Below, one piece after another: positions 7,760 to 17,280 of a stretch of DNA of 64,000 bases (position 1 is its first letter; each line of letters opens with the position of its first letter). The translations under genes and the position numbers were made by a program. Source of the DNA: Halobacillus salinarum (GTDB taxonomy: Bacteria; Bacillota; Bacilli; Bacillales; Halobacillaceae). The notes under the pieces are model-generated. The model had not been told where the DNA came from, did not search any database, and saw nothing but the letters and a program-made list of their open reading frames with translations. The stretch lies in NCBI RefSeq assembly GCF_022919095.1, contig NZ_CP095073.1, positions 310,001-374,000 on the forward strand, read 5' to 3'.

Positions 7760-8635
7760 ATGATGATGAATTTAACCAATCAAACAGCGATTGTAGCTGG
7801 AGCCACTCGAGGAGCCGGCCGGGCGATGGCCATTAAACTTGGCGAAGCAGGGGCGACGGTCTATGTAACCGGACGCACCACAAGAGAAGAACGCTCGCCT
7901 ATGGGGCGAAAAGAAACCATTGAAGAGACAGCTGAACTCGTCAATAAAGCAGGCGGGAAAGGCATCGCAGTCCAAGTGGATCACACAGACAAAGACCAAG
8001 TGAAAAGGTTGATCACCAAAGTATCCGAGGAACAAAACGGGCAATTAGACATCCTTGTAAATGATATATGGGGAGGAGATCCTTTAACGGAATGGGGAAA
8101 GGACGTGGCAGATCATGAGTTAGAAAAAGGCTTGCAATTGCTAAAACAAGCCGTTCAAGCGCACATCCTCACTTCCCATTACGCCCTTCCTCTCATGAAA
8201 CAAAACAACGCCGGTTTAATTGTTGAAATCACGGATGGTGTCGATTATGAATACAGAGGCAATTTTTATTACAGTTTAGCAAAGGTCTCAAACATTCATA
8301 TGGCCAAAGCAATGTCTGAAGACTTGAAAGCATACAACATTACGTCCATTGCTTTAACTCCCGGCTTCATCCGTTCAGAATACATGCTCGATCTTTTCGG
8401 AGTCACTGAGGAAAACTGGCAGGAAGGCGCCAAAGTCGAAAAACATTTCATTGCCTCTGAAACGCCTTTTTATATCGGCGAAGCTCTTAAACAACTGGCT
8501 CTCGATAAGGACGTGCAAAGATTTAATGGCAGAACATTGAGCACGTGGGAACTTTCAGAGATTTACGGCTTTAAAGATGCGGATGGAAGACAGCCGCATT
8601 GGGGGAACTATTACAAAAATCATGTGGAAAAATAG
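7760..8635 (+). CDS. SDR-family oxidoreductase
   Basis: 291-residue Rossmann-fold NAD(P)(H)-dependent dehydrogenase. The glycine-rich cofactor motif is AGATRGAGRA (about residues 13-22), and catalytic Tyr/Lys are in YSLAK. Two positions differ from the classical family: the NNAG-type motif reads NDIWGG, and the residue 13 before the Tyr is Thr rather than Ser. This matches a diverged group often annotated only as SDR. The substrate is unknown. It is divergent from the WYL regulator, which probably controls it. ATG 7760 is the first of three consecutive Met codons after AAAGGGG. Confidence 0.85.
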   Translation: MMMNLTNQTAIVAGATRGAGRAMAIKLGEAGATVYVTGRTTREERSPMGRKETIEETAELVNKAGGKGIAVQVDHTDKDQVKRLITKVSEEQNGQLDILVNDIWGGDPLTEWGKDVADHELEKGLQLLKQAVQAHILTSHYALPLMKQNNAGLIVEITDGVDYEYRGNFYYSLAKVSNIHMAKAMSEDLKAYNITSIALTPGFIRSEYMLDLFGVTEENWQEGAKVEKHFIASETPFYIGEALKQLALDKDVQRFNGRTLSTWELSEIYGFKDADGRQPHWGNYYKNHVEK

Positions 8636-8687
8636 TTAGATTGGAGCTGTGAATGAGTGATTAACAGCCCTCTGCTGAATTAGCAGG

Positions 8688-8714
8688 TAAAAAGCACTAT
8701 CCTTAAGGATAGTG
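8688..8714 (-). terminator. Palindromic terminator downstream of vanY-like gene
   Basis: AGCACTATCC-TTAA-GGATAGTGCT (8693-8714) is a perfect palindrome, followed on the minus strand by TTTTTACC. It lies 55 bases past the vanY-like stop. A near-identical copy is at 11791-11814. Confidence 0.7.
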
Positions 8715-8769
8715 CTAAACATGTCTAAATTTTATATAATCTCAAAGCAGCGCCACGTGAGGATCAAAA

Positions 8770-9669
8770 TTACTTTGGGATCGTTACAATTACTCCATCC
8801 GTGTTGTCTCCGGATACTTGATATTCTCCTTGATCAGGAACTTTCAATTGTTGTCCTTCGGAAAAAGGATAATAAGTAATCAAGTATTCCTGGCCATCGT
8901 AGGTTACATCAAGATTTTTTTCTGTTTTTAAGTACTCTAGATATTCCTCTAATACCATTCTTTTCTTATGCATCACCGCACTATGAGGAAGCCCAACATA
9001 TCGGATATGCCATGGTTCGTATTCAATCCCTGTAATCGTGGATTTGTTCTTCGGATATCGCAGGACAAATCCATATTTCCAGGCGTTGTGCTCAATCCAT
9101 TTACCTTCAGGAGCATTGGTCATTTCACCTTGTTGCGAGCCAACATCTAAGGCAAGCCCTGAATTATGTTCACTATACCCCGCCGGAAGAGCGTAGTCCG
9201 GGCCCATTTCCTTATAAAGTTGATTCTGCTCTTCAAATCCCCGATAACCGCTTGTAATCAAAAAATGAGTATAACCTTCTTCTCCAGCTGCCCTGACCAT
9301 GTCCATAAAACTCTCCCCAATAGATCTGGATAACTGAATATTCCTGTCATAGAATCCAATCCCGTCGAATAAATCTTGATAATCGGTTAAAGTTATGACA
9401 TCCGATTTTACGCTTGCTTGATGAACAGGATGCTCTTCATTGATTAAAATTAAATTTCCTTTAAAAACTTGGGCTTTTTTAAAATCTTCTTTTCTTAACG
9501 TGCCTATACTTTTTAACATCTTTTCTTGTTCCTGAATTTTTACGTCTGAAAAACTATTTCCTATCCTCCCTAAACTAGGTTCTTTACTAATGATATCACT
9601 TTTCATAAGAAAGAATGCAAACATTGAAACTACACATATCATTCCAAAAATAGAAACCCACAACTTCAT
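8770..9669 (-). CDS. vanY: VanY-like D-alanyl-D-alanine carboxypeptidase (M15B)
   Basis: 299 residues. A short N-terminal membrane anchor (about 4-22) precedes an extracytoplasmic M15B zinc peptidase domain. Motifs are SGYRGFEEQNQLY, SEHNSGLALDVG (His and Asp zinc ligands) and EPWHIRYVG (catalytic Glu, third ligand His). VanY enzymes trim the terminal D-Ala from muropeptide stems, which lowers glycopeptide targets or remodels the wall. The vanS/vanR-like pair lies immediately upstream on the same strand. No vanH/A/X ligase set is present, so this is better read as a wall-stress responsive carboxypeptidase than a full resistance operon. Confidence 0.88.
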   Translation of the reverse strand: MKLWVSIFGMICVVSMFAFFLMKSDIISKEPSLGRIGNSFSDVKIQEQEKMLKSIGTLRKEDFKKAQVFKGNLILINEEHPVHQASVKSDVITLTDYQDLFDGIGFYDRNIQLSRSIGESFMDMVRAAGEEGYTHFLITSGYRGFEEQNQLYKEMGPDYALPAGYSEHNSGLALDVGSQQGEMTNAPEGKWIEHNAWKYGFVLRYPKNKSTITGIEYEPWHIRYVGLPHSAVMHKKRMVLEEYLEYLKTEKNLDVTYDGQEYLITYYPFSEGQQLKVPDQGEYQVSGDNTDGVIVTIPK

Positions 9670-9751
9670 TACTAGTCCTCCTCAACTTTATTCCATTTAA
9701 AGAATAAGGAAAACTATTTAAAAAAAGAGTGGGATAAAAATAAAATTTTTC

Positions 9752-10879
9752 TTAACTATTCTTTTTTGGTACCTCTTCCGTATTTATATCCCCTTTAGGT
9801 AAACGTACCTTAAAGACAGTTTGGATGACATCACTTTCCACTGACAGTGTTCCATGATGCTGCTCAACTATATTCTTTGCAATAAAAAGTCCTAAGCCTG
9901 TGCTGTTTTCTTGATGGGTTCTTGCATGATCTCCTTTATAAAACACCTCAAAGACATAAGGGAGGTCCTCTTCAGGGATTGGGTCTCCATAGTTAATAAT
10001 ACATACTACAACTTCCTTCCCTTCGTTGAACCCTTTCACATCAATAAAATATCCATCATAGCCATATCGGTTAGCATTCGTCAGTAAGTTTTCAAATACT
10101 CTCGCTAATAATTCTCCATCTCCAGAAATATAGAGATCCTGTTCCACGTCTAGGCGAGTAGTCAAATGATTCTTTTCAAACATAGGGAACATTTCCTCGT
10201 TTATTTGCAGAAGAAGGTCGCTTACATTGATCACGCCTTTATGAAGTTCCAACATGCCATAATTCATACGTGTAGTTTCAAATAATTTATCAATTAACCT
10301 TTCCAGACGCTGTGATTTTGCGTAAGAAATGTTTAAATAATGGTTCATTTGTTCTGGAGTCAGGTTTTTCTCATACAGAATGAGATCCAGATATCCCAGT
10401 ACTGACGTTAATGGCGTCCGTAAATCATGGGCAAGATTAATAATCAGCTGATCCTTACTGCTCTCGGAAAAGTCTCCTCTTTCTATTGCTTCTTCCAGTT
10501 TTTCACCAGCCATATTAATATCTCGAGCAATTTCTTTAAATTCATCATTGGAATCAACATTTATCCGGTGTTTAAAATTCCCTTCGGCGAGTTGTCTGAT
10601 TCCAGTAGAAATTTCTTTAAAATAAGTAGAATACGGTTTTGTTAAAAAGTAGAAAAATACGATAGCCAGTGGGATAAAAAGGAGCAGGAAAAAATTAATA
10701 TCCCCTATTCTATACATCCATCTGCGCACATACATAAGGGGGTCTGCATAGCTGACCGTAGCACGGTAGTACCATTGAAGAGCTTTATAAACAGCATAGG
10801 TGATCATAGCGGAAAATATCATACTCATGGCAACAAGAAGGATCATTCTTGAACGAAAGCTTCGCATAAGTTTAACCAT
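9752..10879 (-). CDS. vanS: VanS-like sensor histidine kinase
   Basis: 375 residues. Two transmembrane helices (about 8-30 and 52-75) flank a short external loop, then come a HAMP linker, a HisKA domain with phospho-acceptor His in NLAHDLRTPLTSVLGYL, and an HATPase_c domain with N-box NLLTNANRYG and G-boxes ending in STGLGLFIAKNI. This architecture and the H-box match VanS. The ATG at 10879 overlaps the stop of the response regulator by 8 bases, indicating translational coupling. It probably senses wall damage and controls vanY; the signal is not known. Confidence 0.87.
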   Translation of the reverse strand: MVKLMRSFRSRMILLVAMSMIFSAMITYAVYKALQWYYRATVSYADPLMYVRRWMYRIGDINFFLLLFIPLAIVFFYFLTKPYSTYFKEISTGIRQLAEGNFKHRINVDSNDEFKEIARDINMAGEKLEEAIERGDFSESSKDQLIINLAHDLRTPLTSVLGYLDLILYEKNLTPEQMNHYLNISYAKSQRLERLIDKLFETTRMNYGMLELHKGVINVSDLLLQINEEMFPMFEKNHLTTRLDVEQDLYISGDGELLARVFENLLTNANRYGYDGYFIDVKGFNEGKEVVVCIINYGDPIPEEDLPYVFEVFYKGDHARTHQENSTGLGLFIAKNIVEQHHGTLSVESDVIQTVFKVRLPKGDINTEEVPKKNS

Positions 10880-11570
10880 TAAATGAATACCCCACTCCCC
10901 AGACTGTTTTGATCCATTTGGATGTACTTTGACCCTCAGCAAGCTTTTTCCTTAGGGTGCGTATGTGAACCATAACCGTATTGGTTCCCTCAAGATAAGC
11001 TTCTCCCCACACTTGTTTAAAAATATTTTCTACACTGAATACCTTATTAGGATAGCTTGCCAGCAAATATAAAATATCAAATTCTTTCGGGGTGAGCTCA
11101 ATATCATTTTCATAAATCATTACTCTGCGCTGCTCCGGCGAAATCACCAGGGGACCAAACTCTAACTCAGCTTGAACCTCAGATTTTGGCTGATTTAATT
11201 TTTTGTACCTTCTCAGATGTGCATTGACTCGTGCTACCAGTTCAATAGGAGTAAATGGTTTCGTCATGTAATCATCAGCTCCTATGACGAGGCCTTGCAC
11301 TTTATCAAAGTCAGAAGTCTTCGCACTTAAAAAAATGATCGGCATATTAAACTTACTCCGAACATAACGAGTAACCTCATAGCCATCTAATTCAGGCATC
11401 ATGATATCCAGAATAACTAAATCAATGGTTTGAGTTTCTACGATTTCGACTGCTTCCTTCCCATTATAAGCTTTAAAAACCTGATAGCCTTCCTTGTCTA
11501 AATGAATCGTAATAAGATCTGCAATTTCTTTTTCATCATCCACTACAAGAATTTGGCTCTGTTTCATCAT
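10872..11570 (-). CDS. vanR: VanR-like OmpR-family response regulator
   Basis: 232 residues. The receiver domain has phospho-acceptor Asp in LVILDIMMPELDGYEV, acidic pair DDE near the start, and conserved Thr/Lys (LSAKTSD, YMTKPFTPIEL). The C-terminal winged helix has LTPKEFDILYLLAS and TVMVHIRTLRKKL, typical of OmpR/PhoB. It is the partner of the overlapping kinase gene. AGGGGG lies before two adjacent ATG codons. The order vanR-vanS-vanY resembles the regulatory part of glycopeptide clusters. Confidence 0.88.
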   Translation of the reverse strand: MMKQSQILVVDDEKEIADLITIHLDKEGYQVFKAYNGKEAVEIVETQTIDLVILDIMMPELDGYEVTRYVRSKFNMPIIFLSAKTSDFDKVQGLVIGADDYMTKPFTPIELVARVNAHLRRYKKLNQPKSEVQAELEFGPLVISPEQRRVMIYENDIELTPKEFDILYLLASYPNKVFSVENIFKQVWGEAYLEGTNTVMVHIRTLRKKLAEGQSTSKWIKTVWGVGYSFNG

Positions 11571-11785
11571 CAGTCCCCCTTTGTAAGTCAGTTTCGGCCA
11601 AGTTTCATTCCAATAGTACAGGATTATTAAATTTAATCAACCTCGTTGTCTCCCGAGTGCTGTCTGCTAATTTCAACAATTAACAGAGATTTAAAATGGA
11701 TGATAAACGAATACTAGAGGTAAGGATCTTAATGAAAGGCTTTTAACCAGTAACCCCAGCATCTTCTTGATACTTTCTCCAGAAA

Positions 11786-11814
11786 TAAAAAACACTACCC
11801 TTAAGGATAGTGTT
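11786..11814 (-). terminator. Terminator of tRNA-Arg
   Basis: On the minus strand AACACTATCC-TTAA-GGGTAGTGTT is followed by TTTTATT, just past the tRNA 3' end. The core is almost identical to the palindrome at 8693-8714. Confidence 0.75.
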
Positions 11815-11834
11815 CTTATCTCTATTAAAGTTAG

Positions 11835-11907
11835 CGCCCCCGGCAGGATTCGAACCTGCGGCACACGGTTTAGGAAACCGATGCTCTATCCCCTGAGCTA
11901 CGGGGGC
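11835..11907 (-). tRNA. tRNA-Arg (CCT)
   Basis: 73-base cloverleaf: acceptor GCCCCCG / CGGGGGC, D-arm GCTCAGGGGATAGAGC, anticodon stem CGGTTTCCTAAACCG with anticodon CCT, and T-arm GCAGGTTCGAATCCTGC. CCA is not encoded. Confidence 0.95.
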
Positions 11908-12081
11908 ATAATTAATCACGTGAGTAATATTATACAAAATTCTACACCAATTGAAAAGAGTTTCATCTTCAAAAATACGCTTACAAATGTTACTTCCCAC
12001 CTGCTTATGTGGTAAAATATAATTTGTCTGTCTGAACGTAGCGAATTTTGTCTGTTTAACTGTAAATAAGGAGGAAATGGG

Positions 12082-12732
12082 ATGGGACAAACACCTTTCA
12101 TTGCTGTTGAAGGGCCAATCGGGGTAGGGAAGACCTCGTTGTCGAAGAAACTCGCCTCCCAGTTTGATTTTCATTTGCTGAAGGAAATCGTTGAGGAGAA
12201 TCCATTTTTAGGAAAGTTTTATGAAAACATTGAAGAATGGAGCTTCCAGACGGAGATGTTCTTCTTGTGCAACCGGTACAAGCAGCTGGAGGACATTGAC
12301 CGTAACTACTTAAAGCTGGGCAAGCCAGTCATTGCTGATTATCACATTTCAAAAAACATGATCTTTGCTCGCCGTACTCTAAGGGAAGAGCAATTTACTA
12401 AATACTCGCAGATCTTTGATATCCTCACCCACGACATGCCTCGTCCGAATATGATGGTCTATTTAAATGCGAGCCTCGACACGCTGATGGATCGTATCCG
12501 TATGCGGAATCGTGATGCAGAGGTCAATATTCAGCCGTCGTATTTAAAGCAGCTGTCGAAGGATTATGAAGACTTTATGAACCATTTCGAAGCGGCCCAC
12601 CCGGATATTCCTGTGATCCGTTTAAATGGCGACAGCCTTGATTTCGTGAAATATCAAGATGATTTAGCAAAGATAGTGGATCAAGTGAAGGATCACTTGA
12701 ATAAAGGAGAAGTTATTAATGAATGCACGTGA
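12082..12732 (+). CDS. dgk: Deoxyguanosine kinase
   Basis: 216-residue deoxynucleoside kinase phosphorylating deoxyguanosine in purine salvage. The P-loop is EGPIGVGKTSLS (residues about 10-21), with EENPFLGKFYENIEEWSFQTEMFFLCNRYKQ and the catalytic-lid region RIRMRNRD. It aligns in wording with B. subtilis Dgk rather than Dck, which is encoded by the next gene. The two overlap by 14 bases, so they are translationally coupled; the plus-strand pair stands against the minus-strand serS as in B. subtilis. AAGGAGGAAATGGG precedes the ATG. Confidence 0.9.
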   Translation: MGQTPFIAVEGPIGVGKTSLSKKLASQFDFHLLKEIVEENPFLGKFYENIEEWSFQTEMFFLCNRYKQLEDIDRNYLKLGKPVIADYHISKNMIFARRTLREEQFTKYSQIFDILTHDMPRPNMMVYLNASLDTLMDRIRMRNRDAEVNIQPSYLKQLSKDYEDFMNHFEAAHPDIPVIRLNGDSLDFVKYQDDLAKIVDQVKDHLNKGEVINECT

Positions 12733-13402
12733 ACGATACGGAATTCCCCACGATAGTGTCATTACTGTTGCCGGGACGGTCGGTGTTGGCAAGTCCACGA
12801 TGACCAGTGCTCTCGCACAAGCCCTGAAGTTTCGTACTTCCTTTGAAAAAGTGGATACGAACCCGTACTTAGATAAATTTTATAAAGACTTTGAACGCTG
12901 GAGTTTTCATTTACAGATCTATTTTCTTGCCGAGCGTTTTAAAGAGCAGAAGAAGATTTTTGAATATGGAGGAGGCTTTATCCAGGACCGCTCCATTTAT
13001 GAAGATACCGGCATTTTCGCCCAAATGCATTACGAGAAAGGCACGATGTCAGAGATCGACTATCAGACGTATCGGAATTTGTTTGATGCAATGGTCATGA
13101 CACCTTATTTTCCTCACCCAGACCTGCTTATTTATTTGGAAGGTTCGTTTGAAGATATTATTAAGCGGATTAAAGAACGAGGCCGGCCGATGGAGCAGCA
13201 GACGCCGATCGAATATTGGGAGGAAATGTTCAATCGTTATGAGAACTGGATCGACAATTTTAATTCCTGTCCTGTGCTCCGGTTAAATATCGCCGATTAT
13301 GACATCTTAAATGATGAAACAAGCATTGAGCCGATTCTTGAAAAAGTCGGCCACTTTATCCAGCAGTCCCGTAAATGGCGCTCAAGCCATCTTTTAACTT
13401 AA
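12719..13402 (+). CDS. dck: Deoxyadenosine/deoxycytidine kinase
   Basis: 227 residues. P-loop GTVGVGKSTM, the substrate-site segment TNPYLDKFYKDFERWSFHLQ, and the DRS motif (QDRSIYEDTGIFA) mark a dCK/dAK-type salvage kinase. It supplies dCMP/dAMP from salvaged nucleosides and works in parallel with Dgk. Its ATG lies inside the dgk 3' end (overlap 14 bases), with GGAGAAG upstream. The operon ends at the hairpin at 13412. Confidence 0.9.
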   Translation: MNARERYGIPHDSVITVAGTVGVGKSTMTSALAQALKFRTSFEKVDTNPYLDKFYKDFERWSFHLQIYFLAERFKEQKKIFEYGGGFIQDRSIYEDTGIFAQMHYEKGTMSEIDYQTYRNLFDAMVMTPYFPHPDLLIYLEGSFEDIIKRIKERGRPMEQQTPIEYWEEMFNRYENWIDNFNSCPVLRLNIADYDILNDETSIEPILEKVGHFIQQSRKWRSSHLLT

Positions 13403-13411
13403 TGATTCTAC

Positions 13412-13442
13412 ACTCCAAAGCATAAAGCTTTGGAGTTTTTTT
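13412..13442 (+). terminator. Terminator of dgk-dck
   Basis: ACTCCAAAGC-ATAA-AGCTTTGGAGT stem followed by a run of T. Confidence 0.9.
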
Positions 13443-13527
13443 ATTCACTTTTTATTCCTGCTATCGGGACAGTATAATGAAACAAAGGAAAGTTTTTTCA
13501 TGTTGATTTTTACGAGGAGGTTCATGT

Positions 13528-13932
13528 ATGACTGAAAACAATCCGATGGAAAAGCCAAATGAGATTAAACTAGCCCCCTGGCTTAGTGTGGACAATGCAT
13601 CAATAGCCATGAGCTTCTATAAAGAAGCCTTTATGGTATCAGAACAATATTTGTTAAGAGGGGATGATGGAAGCCCTGTGATTGCCCAATTATCCTTTGG
13701 AGGAGCGGAATTTTGGATTCAAGAAGACCCGGTCTCCAGTCCTGATTCAGAAAAGCAAGGATCTGTTCGTATGATCATAACAGTTCAAAATCCAGACTCC
13801 ATGTTTGAGCGAGCTTTAACTGCTGGGGCCATTGAAATTTCATCCCTTAAAGATGAGCATGGATGGCGTGTAGGGCGCATAGAAGATCCTTTTGGCCATC
13901 ATTGGGAAATTGGGAGGCAGCTCAGCAGTTAA
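13528..13932 (+). CDS. VOC-superfamily (glyoxalase/PhnB-like) protein
   Basis: 134 residues with the beta-alpha-beta-beta-beta paired modules of the vicinal-oxygen-chelate fold. PWLSVDNASIAMSFYKEAF starts module one, and DPFGHHWEIGRQL ends module two with a metal-type His/Glu pair. The length and PhnB-like layout suggest a dimeric small VOC protein, but lyase, dioxygenase or resistance activity cannot be told apart. GAGGAGG is 7 bases before the ATG. It is monocistronic. Confidence 0.8.
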   Translation: MTENNPMEKPNEIKLAPWLSVDNASIAMSFYKEAFMVSEQYLLRGDDGSPVIAQLSFGGAEFWIQEDPVSSPDSEKQGSVRMIITVQNPDSMFERALTAGAIEISSLKDEHGWRVGRIEDPFGHHWEIGRQLSS

Positions 13933-13950
13933 AAAAACTATAGCTGGTTA

Positions 13951-14340
13951 TTATAACGGGAGAACATAAGAAATTATCTCTTTAATCGGTGCTTTTTTGC
14001 CTGCACTCGTAAAATGAAACACGTCACAAAAAGCCAACTGCTTTCCGTTCTGTTCCGTGATGGTTCCATTGACCGCAGCGGTTTTCCCGTGGGTAATAAT
14101 CGTTTGCAGGTGAAGCTCTGTAATCGTGTTCTGATCCTGTTTTTCCAATTCCAAAGCAAACGGGTCTTTGCCATGAATGCTGTTTTTCCCGGGGATTTCC
14201 CAATGGATGTCTTCTGCCAGATAAGCCAGCACAAAGGAGGTGTCCTTTTTCGCCCAGGCTGTTTTTACATCTTTCAACAGTTGTTTTCGAGGGGCATTGC
14301 CGCAATCCTCGGTACAGATCACTTTCAGTGTGTCCTCCAT
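13951..14340 (-). CDS. NTF2/SnoaL-like protein
   Basis: 129 residues. The pattern LLKDVKTAWAKKDTSFVLAYLAEDIHWEIPGKNSIHG, then TITELHLQTIITHGKTAAVNGTI and FCDVFHFTSAG..IKEIISYV, is that of NTF2-like cone-fold proteins (SnoaL/ketosteroid-isomerase superfamily). The ligand is unknown. The ATG at 14340, behind GGAAAGGGTGGAAGG, is preferred to the longer frame from 14451, which would overlap the neighbouring gene and its terminator. A Cys pair near the N-terminus (CTEDCG) is unusual. Confidence 0.7.
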   Translation of the reverse strand: MEDTLKVICTEDCGNAPRKQLLKDVKTAWAKKDTSFVLAYLAEDIHWEIPGKNSIHGKDPFALELEKQDQNTITELHLQTIITHGKTAAVNGTITEQNGKQLAFCDVFHFTSAGKKAPIKEIISYVLPL

Positions 14341-14410
14341 CCTTCCACCCTTTCCATTAACGCCTTTAATGACTCTATTATAGAGCATTGCGCCTCTGCT
14401 CGCTGCATGA

Positions 14411-14436
14411 AAAAACCCTGGGTCATTTCCCAGGGC
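14411..14436 (-). terminator. Terminator overlapping the 3' end of 14423-14644
   Basis: On the minus strand CCCTGGGAAATGACCCAGGG is followed by TTTTTT; the stop codon of the gene lies in the loop. Confidence 0.85.
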
Positions 14437-14644
14437 GGCCTTTCTGTTCACGCTCCGTTAACTCTTCCATATGCTCTTTGAATTCTTTCATGTCTTCATC
14501 AGGCTGAAGATTCAGCTCCGGGTTCTTGGCTTTCCCGGCTGTAACCCCCATCTGTATGCCTTTATCATCGTTGTAAAAGCCTTCCTTTGCTCCATCCCGA
14601 TGGGGAGAAGACTCAGCGTGCGTTTGACTTGTCTCTTTTGGCAT
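14423..14644 (-). CDS. Small hydrophilic protein, unknown
   Basis: 73 residues (MPKETSQTHAESSPHRDGAKEG...), very polar, with no hydrophobic segment. The C-terminal half is charged and probably helical (DEDMKEFKEHMEELTEREQKG). AAAGGAGGCAGACGAT precedes the ATG, which decides for this start over the one at 14695. Composition resembles small spore-associated or stress proteins of Bacillaceae, but no family is recognised. Confidence 0.65.
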   Translation of the reverse strand: MPKETSQTHAESSPHRDGAKEGFYNDDKGIQMGVTAGKAKNPELNLQPDEDMKEFKEHMEELTEREQKGRPGK

Positions 14645-14824
14645 ATCGTCTGCCTCCTTTTTATTAATGTGAGTGATTAGGCTGCGATTATGCACGATAT
14701 GAAAAAGAAGCAGGCGAGCTTCCTTCTAAGACAAACCCGCACGCAAGAAAAAAACCGTTACACAAGGTAACGGTTTGATGTTCTATAATCTCCAATTTTT
14801 ATGCGCTAATATTGAAAAATATGG

Positions 14825-14914
14825 CGGAGGAGGAGGGATTCGAACCCCCGCGGGGCGTAAACCCCCTGGCGGTTTTCAAGACCGCTCCCTTCAGCCGAAC
14901 TTGGGTACTCCTCC
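14825..14914 (-). tRNA. tRNA-Ser (TGA)
   Basis: 90-base class II tRNA: acceptor GGAGGAG / CTCCTCC, anticodon stem GCGGTCTTGAAAACCGC with anticodon TGA, a long variable arm (CAGGGGGTTTACGCCCCG) and T-loop TTCGAAT. CCA is not encoded. Confidence 0.95.
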
Positions 14915-15085
14915 GTGTGACGACAATGAATAATATACCATGCCTGTCTGCGTCCGTCAATAAAAACGACAAAAAATTTTCGGCAAAATTCGAGCGCATT
15001 TGGCACAGCAACACTAATTATACCGAGTAACATGTGCTTCGTCAAATGACAAAAGGGACCGCTTATAAAGCGGCCCCTTATCGTA

Positions 15086-16359
<1,274 letters not shown>

Positions 16360-16383
16360 GGAAATTCCTCCTTTTTTGTCCAT

Positions 16384-16632
16384 TAAAAAACTCCCGCCCC
16401 CTTTTCATGAAAAGGGACGAGAGCTTGGTAAATGATTCCCGCGATACCACCCAGGTTGAAGGCACGATTGCCTTCCTGCTTTAACTCATAACGGTGAGGG
16501 CCGGCTCCTCTTACTAAAGGTTCGGAAGAGCACTCAAGGATGGATTCACAGGGCATTCTTATCAGTTTTCACCAGCCACTGACTCTCTTAAAAGCCGTGC
16601 ACCTGTTACTACTTCCTATCAGCGTTTTTTAA
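16384..16632 (-). promoter_or_regulatory. Serine-specific T-box riboswitch (serS leader)
   Basis: On the minus strand the leader has a stem I whose ACAGG/CCTGT helix brackets a specifier loop reading GAATCCA, with codon TCC (Ser) at 16542-16544. The opposite strand of the loop has AGTAGTA. Further on come the T-box sequence GGGTGGTATCGCGGG (at about 16436-16453) and a terminator, CTCTCGTCCCTTTT-CATG-AAAAGGGGGCGGGAG plus T run, at 16384-16424. Uncharged tRNA-Ser binding would favour the antiterminator and serS transcription. Confidence 0.93.
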
Positions 16633-16671
16633 AAATCGTTTATTTGTTAAATAACAATAGCCTAATTTGCT

Positions 16672-17261
16672 TTAGGATGCAAGAGATTTTTTAGAATTTT
16701 CCACCATTTTTACAAAATGCTTGGTAATGCGGTGGTCATCCGTTAATTCCGGATGAAACGAACAAGCGAGATAATGGCCTTGCTGAGCGGCTACGATATG
16801 GCCGTTATACGTAGCAAGTACCTTTGTGTCGTTTCCTACACCTTCGATATAGGGTGCACGGATAAAGACCGCATTATACCCGTCGGCCACTCCTTCAATA
16901 TCAAGATCTGCTTCAAAGCTTTCTTTCTGGCGACCAAATGCGTTCCTCCGGACACGAATGTCCATCAGTCCTAAATGGACGTCATAAGATCCATCAATTT
17001 CAGAAGCGAGAATAATTAAACCGGCGCATGTTCCAAAGATCGGCTTGCCTTGTTTTCCGAATTCCTGAATCGGTTCAAAGAATTCATATTTATCGATCAG
17101 CCGGCGGATGGTCGTACTTTCTCCACCAGGGATAATTAAACCATCGACTTCATCAAGCTGTTCCTTACGTTTCACGACAATCGCTTTTGCTCCAGAAGCT
17201 TCTACAGAGCGGACATGCTCCCTGAAAGCCCTTGAAGACCTAATACACCGATCGTAGTCAT
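16672..17261 (-). CDS. pdxT: Pyridoxal 5'-phosphate synthase glutaminase subunit, frameshifted
   Basis: Class I glutamine amidotransferase that feeds ammonia to PdxS for PLP synthesis. The catalytic Cys is in [10 protein letters not shown]; His/Glu are in [16 protein letters not shown] is the oxyanion segment. The true start is ATG 17261 ([11 protein letters not shown]) with AAGGAG 9 bases upstream, but the frame breaks near the C run at 17229-17231. One added base gives [17 protein letters not shown] and exactly 196 residues, the B. subtilis length. The uncorrected open frame begins at 17268 with an unnatural N-terminus. It lies downstream of pdxS. Confidence 0.92.
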
Positions 17262-17280
17262 GATGCATGTCTCCTTTTAC

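Noticed and set aside
14176-14189. TTTTCCCGGGGATT as a Noc site
   Set aside because: 11 of 14 match and it lies inside a coding region with proline/glycine codons that explain it.
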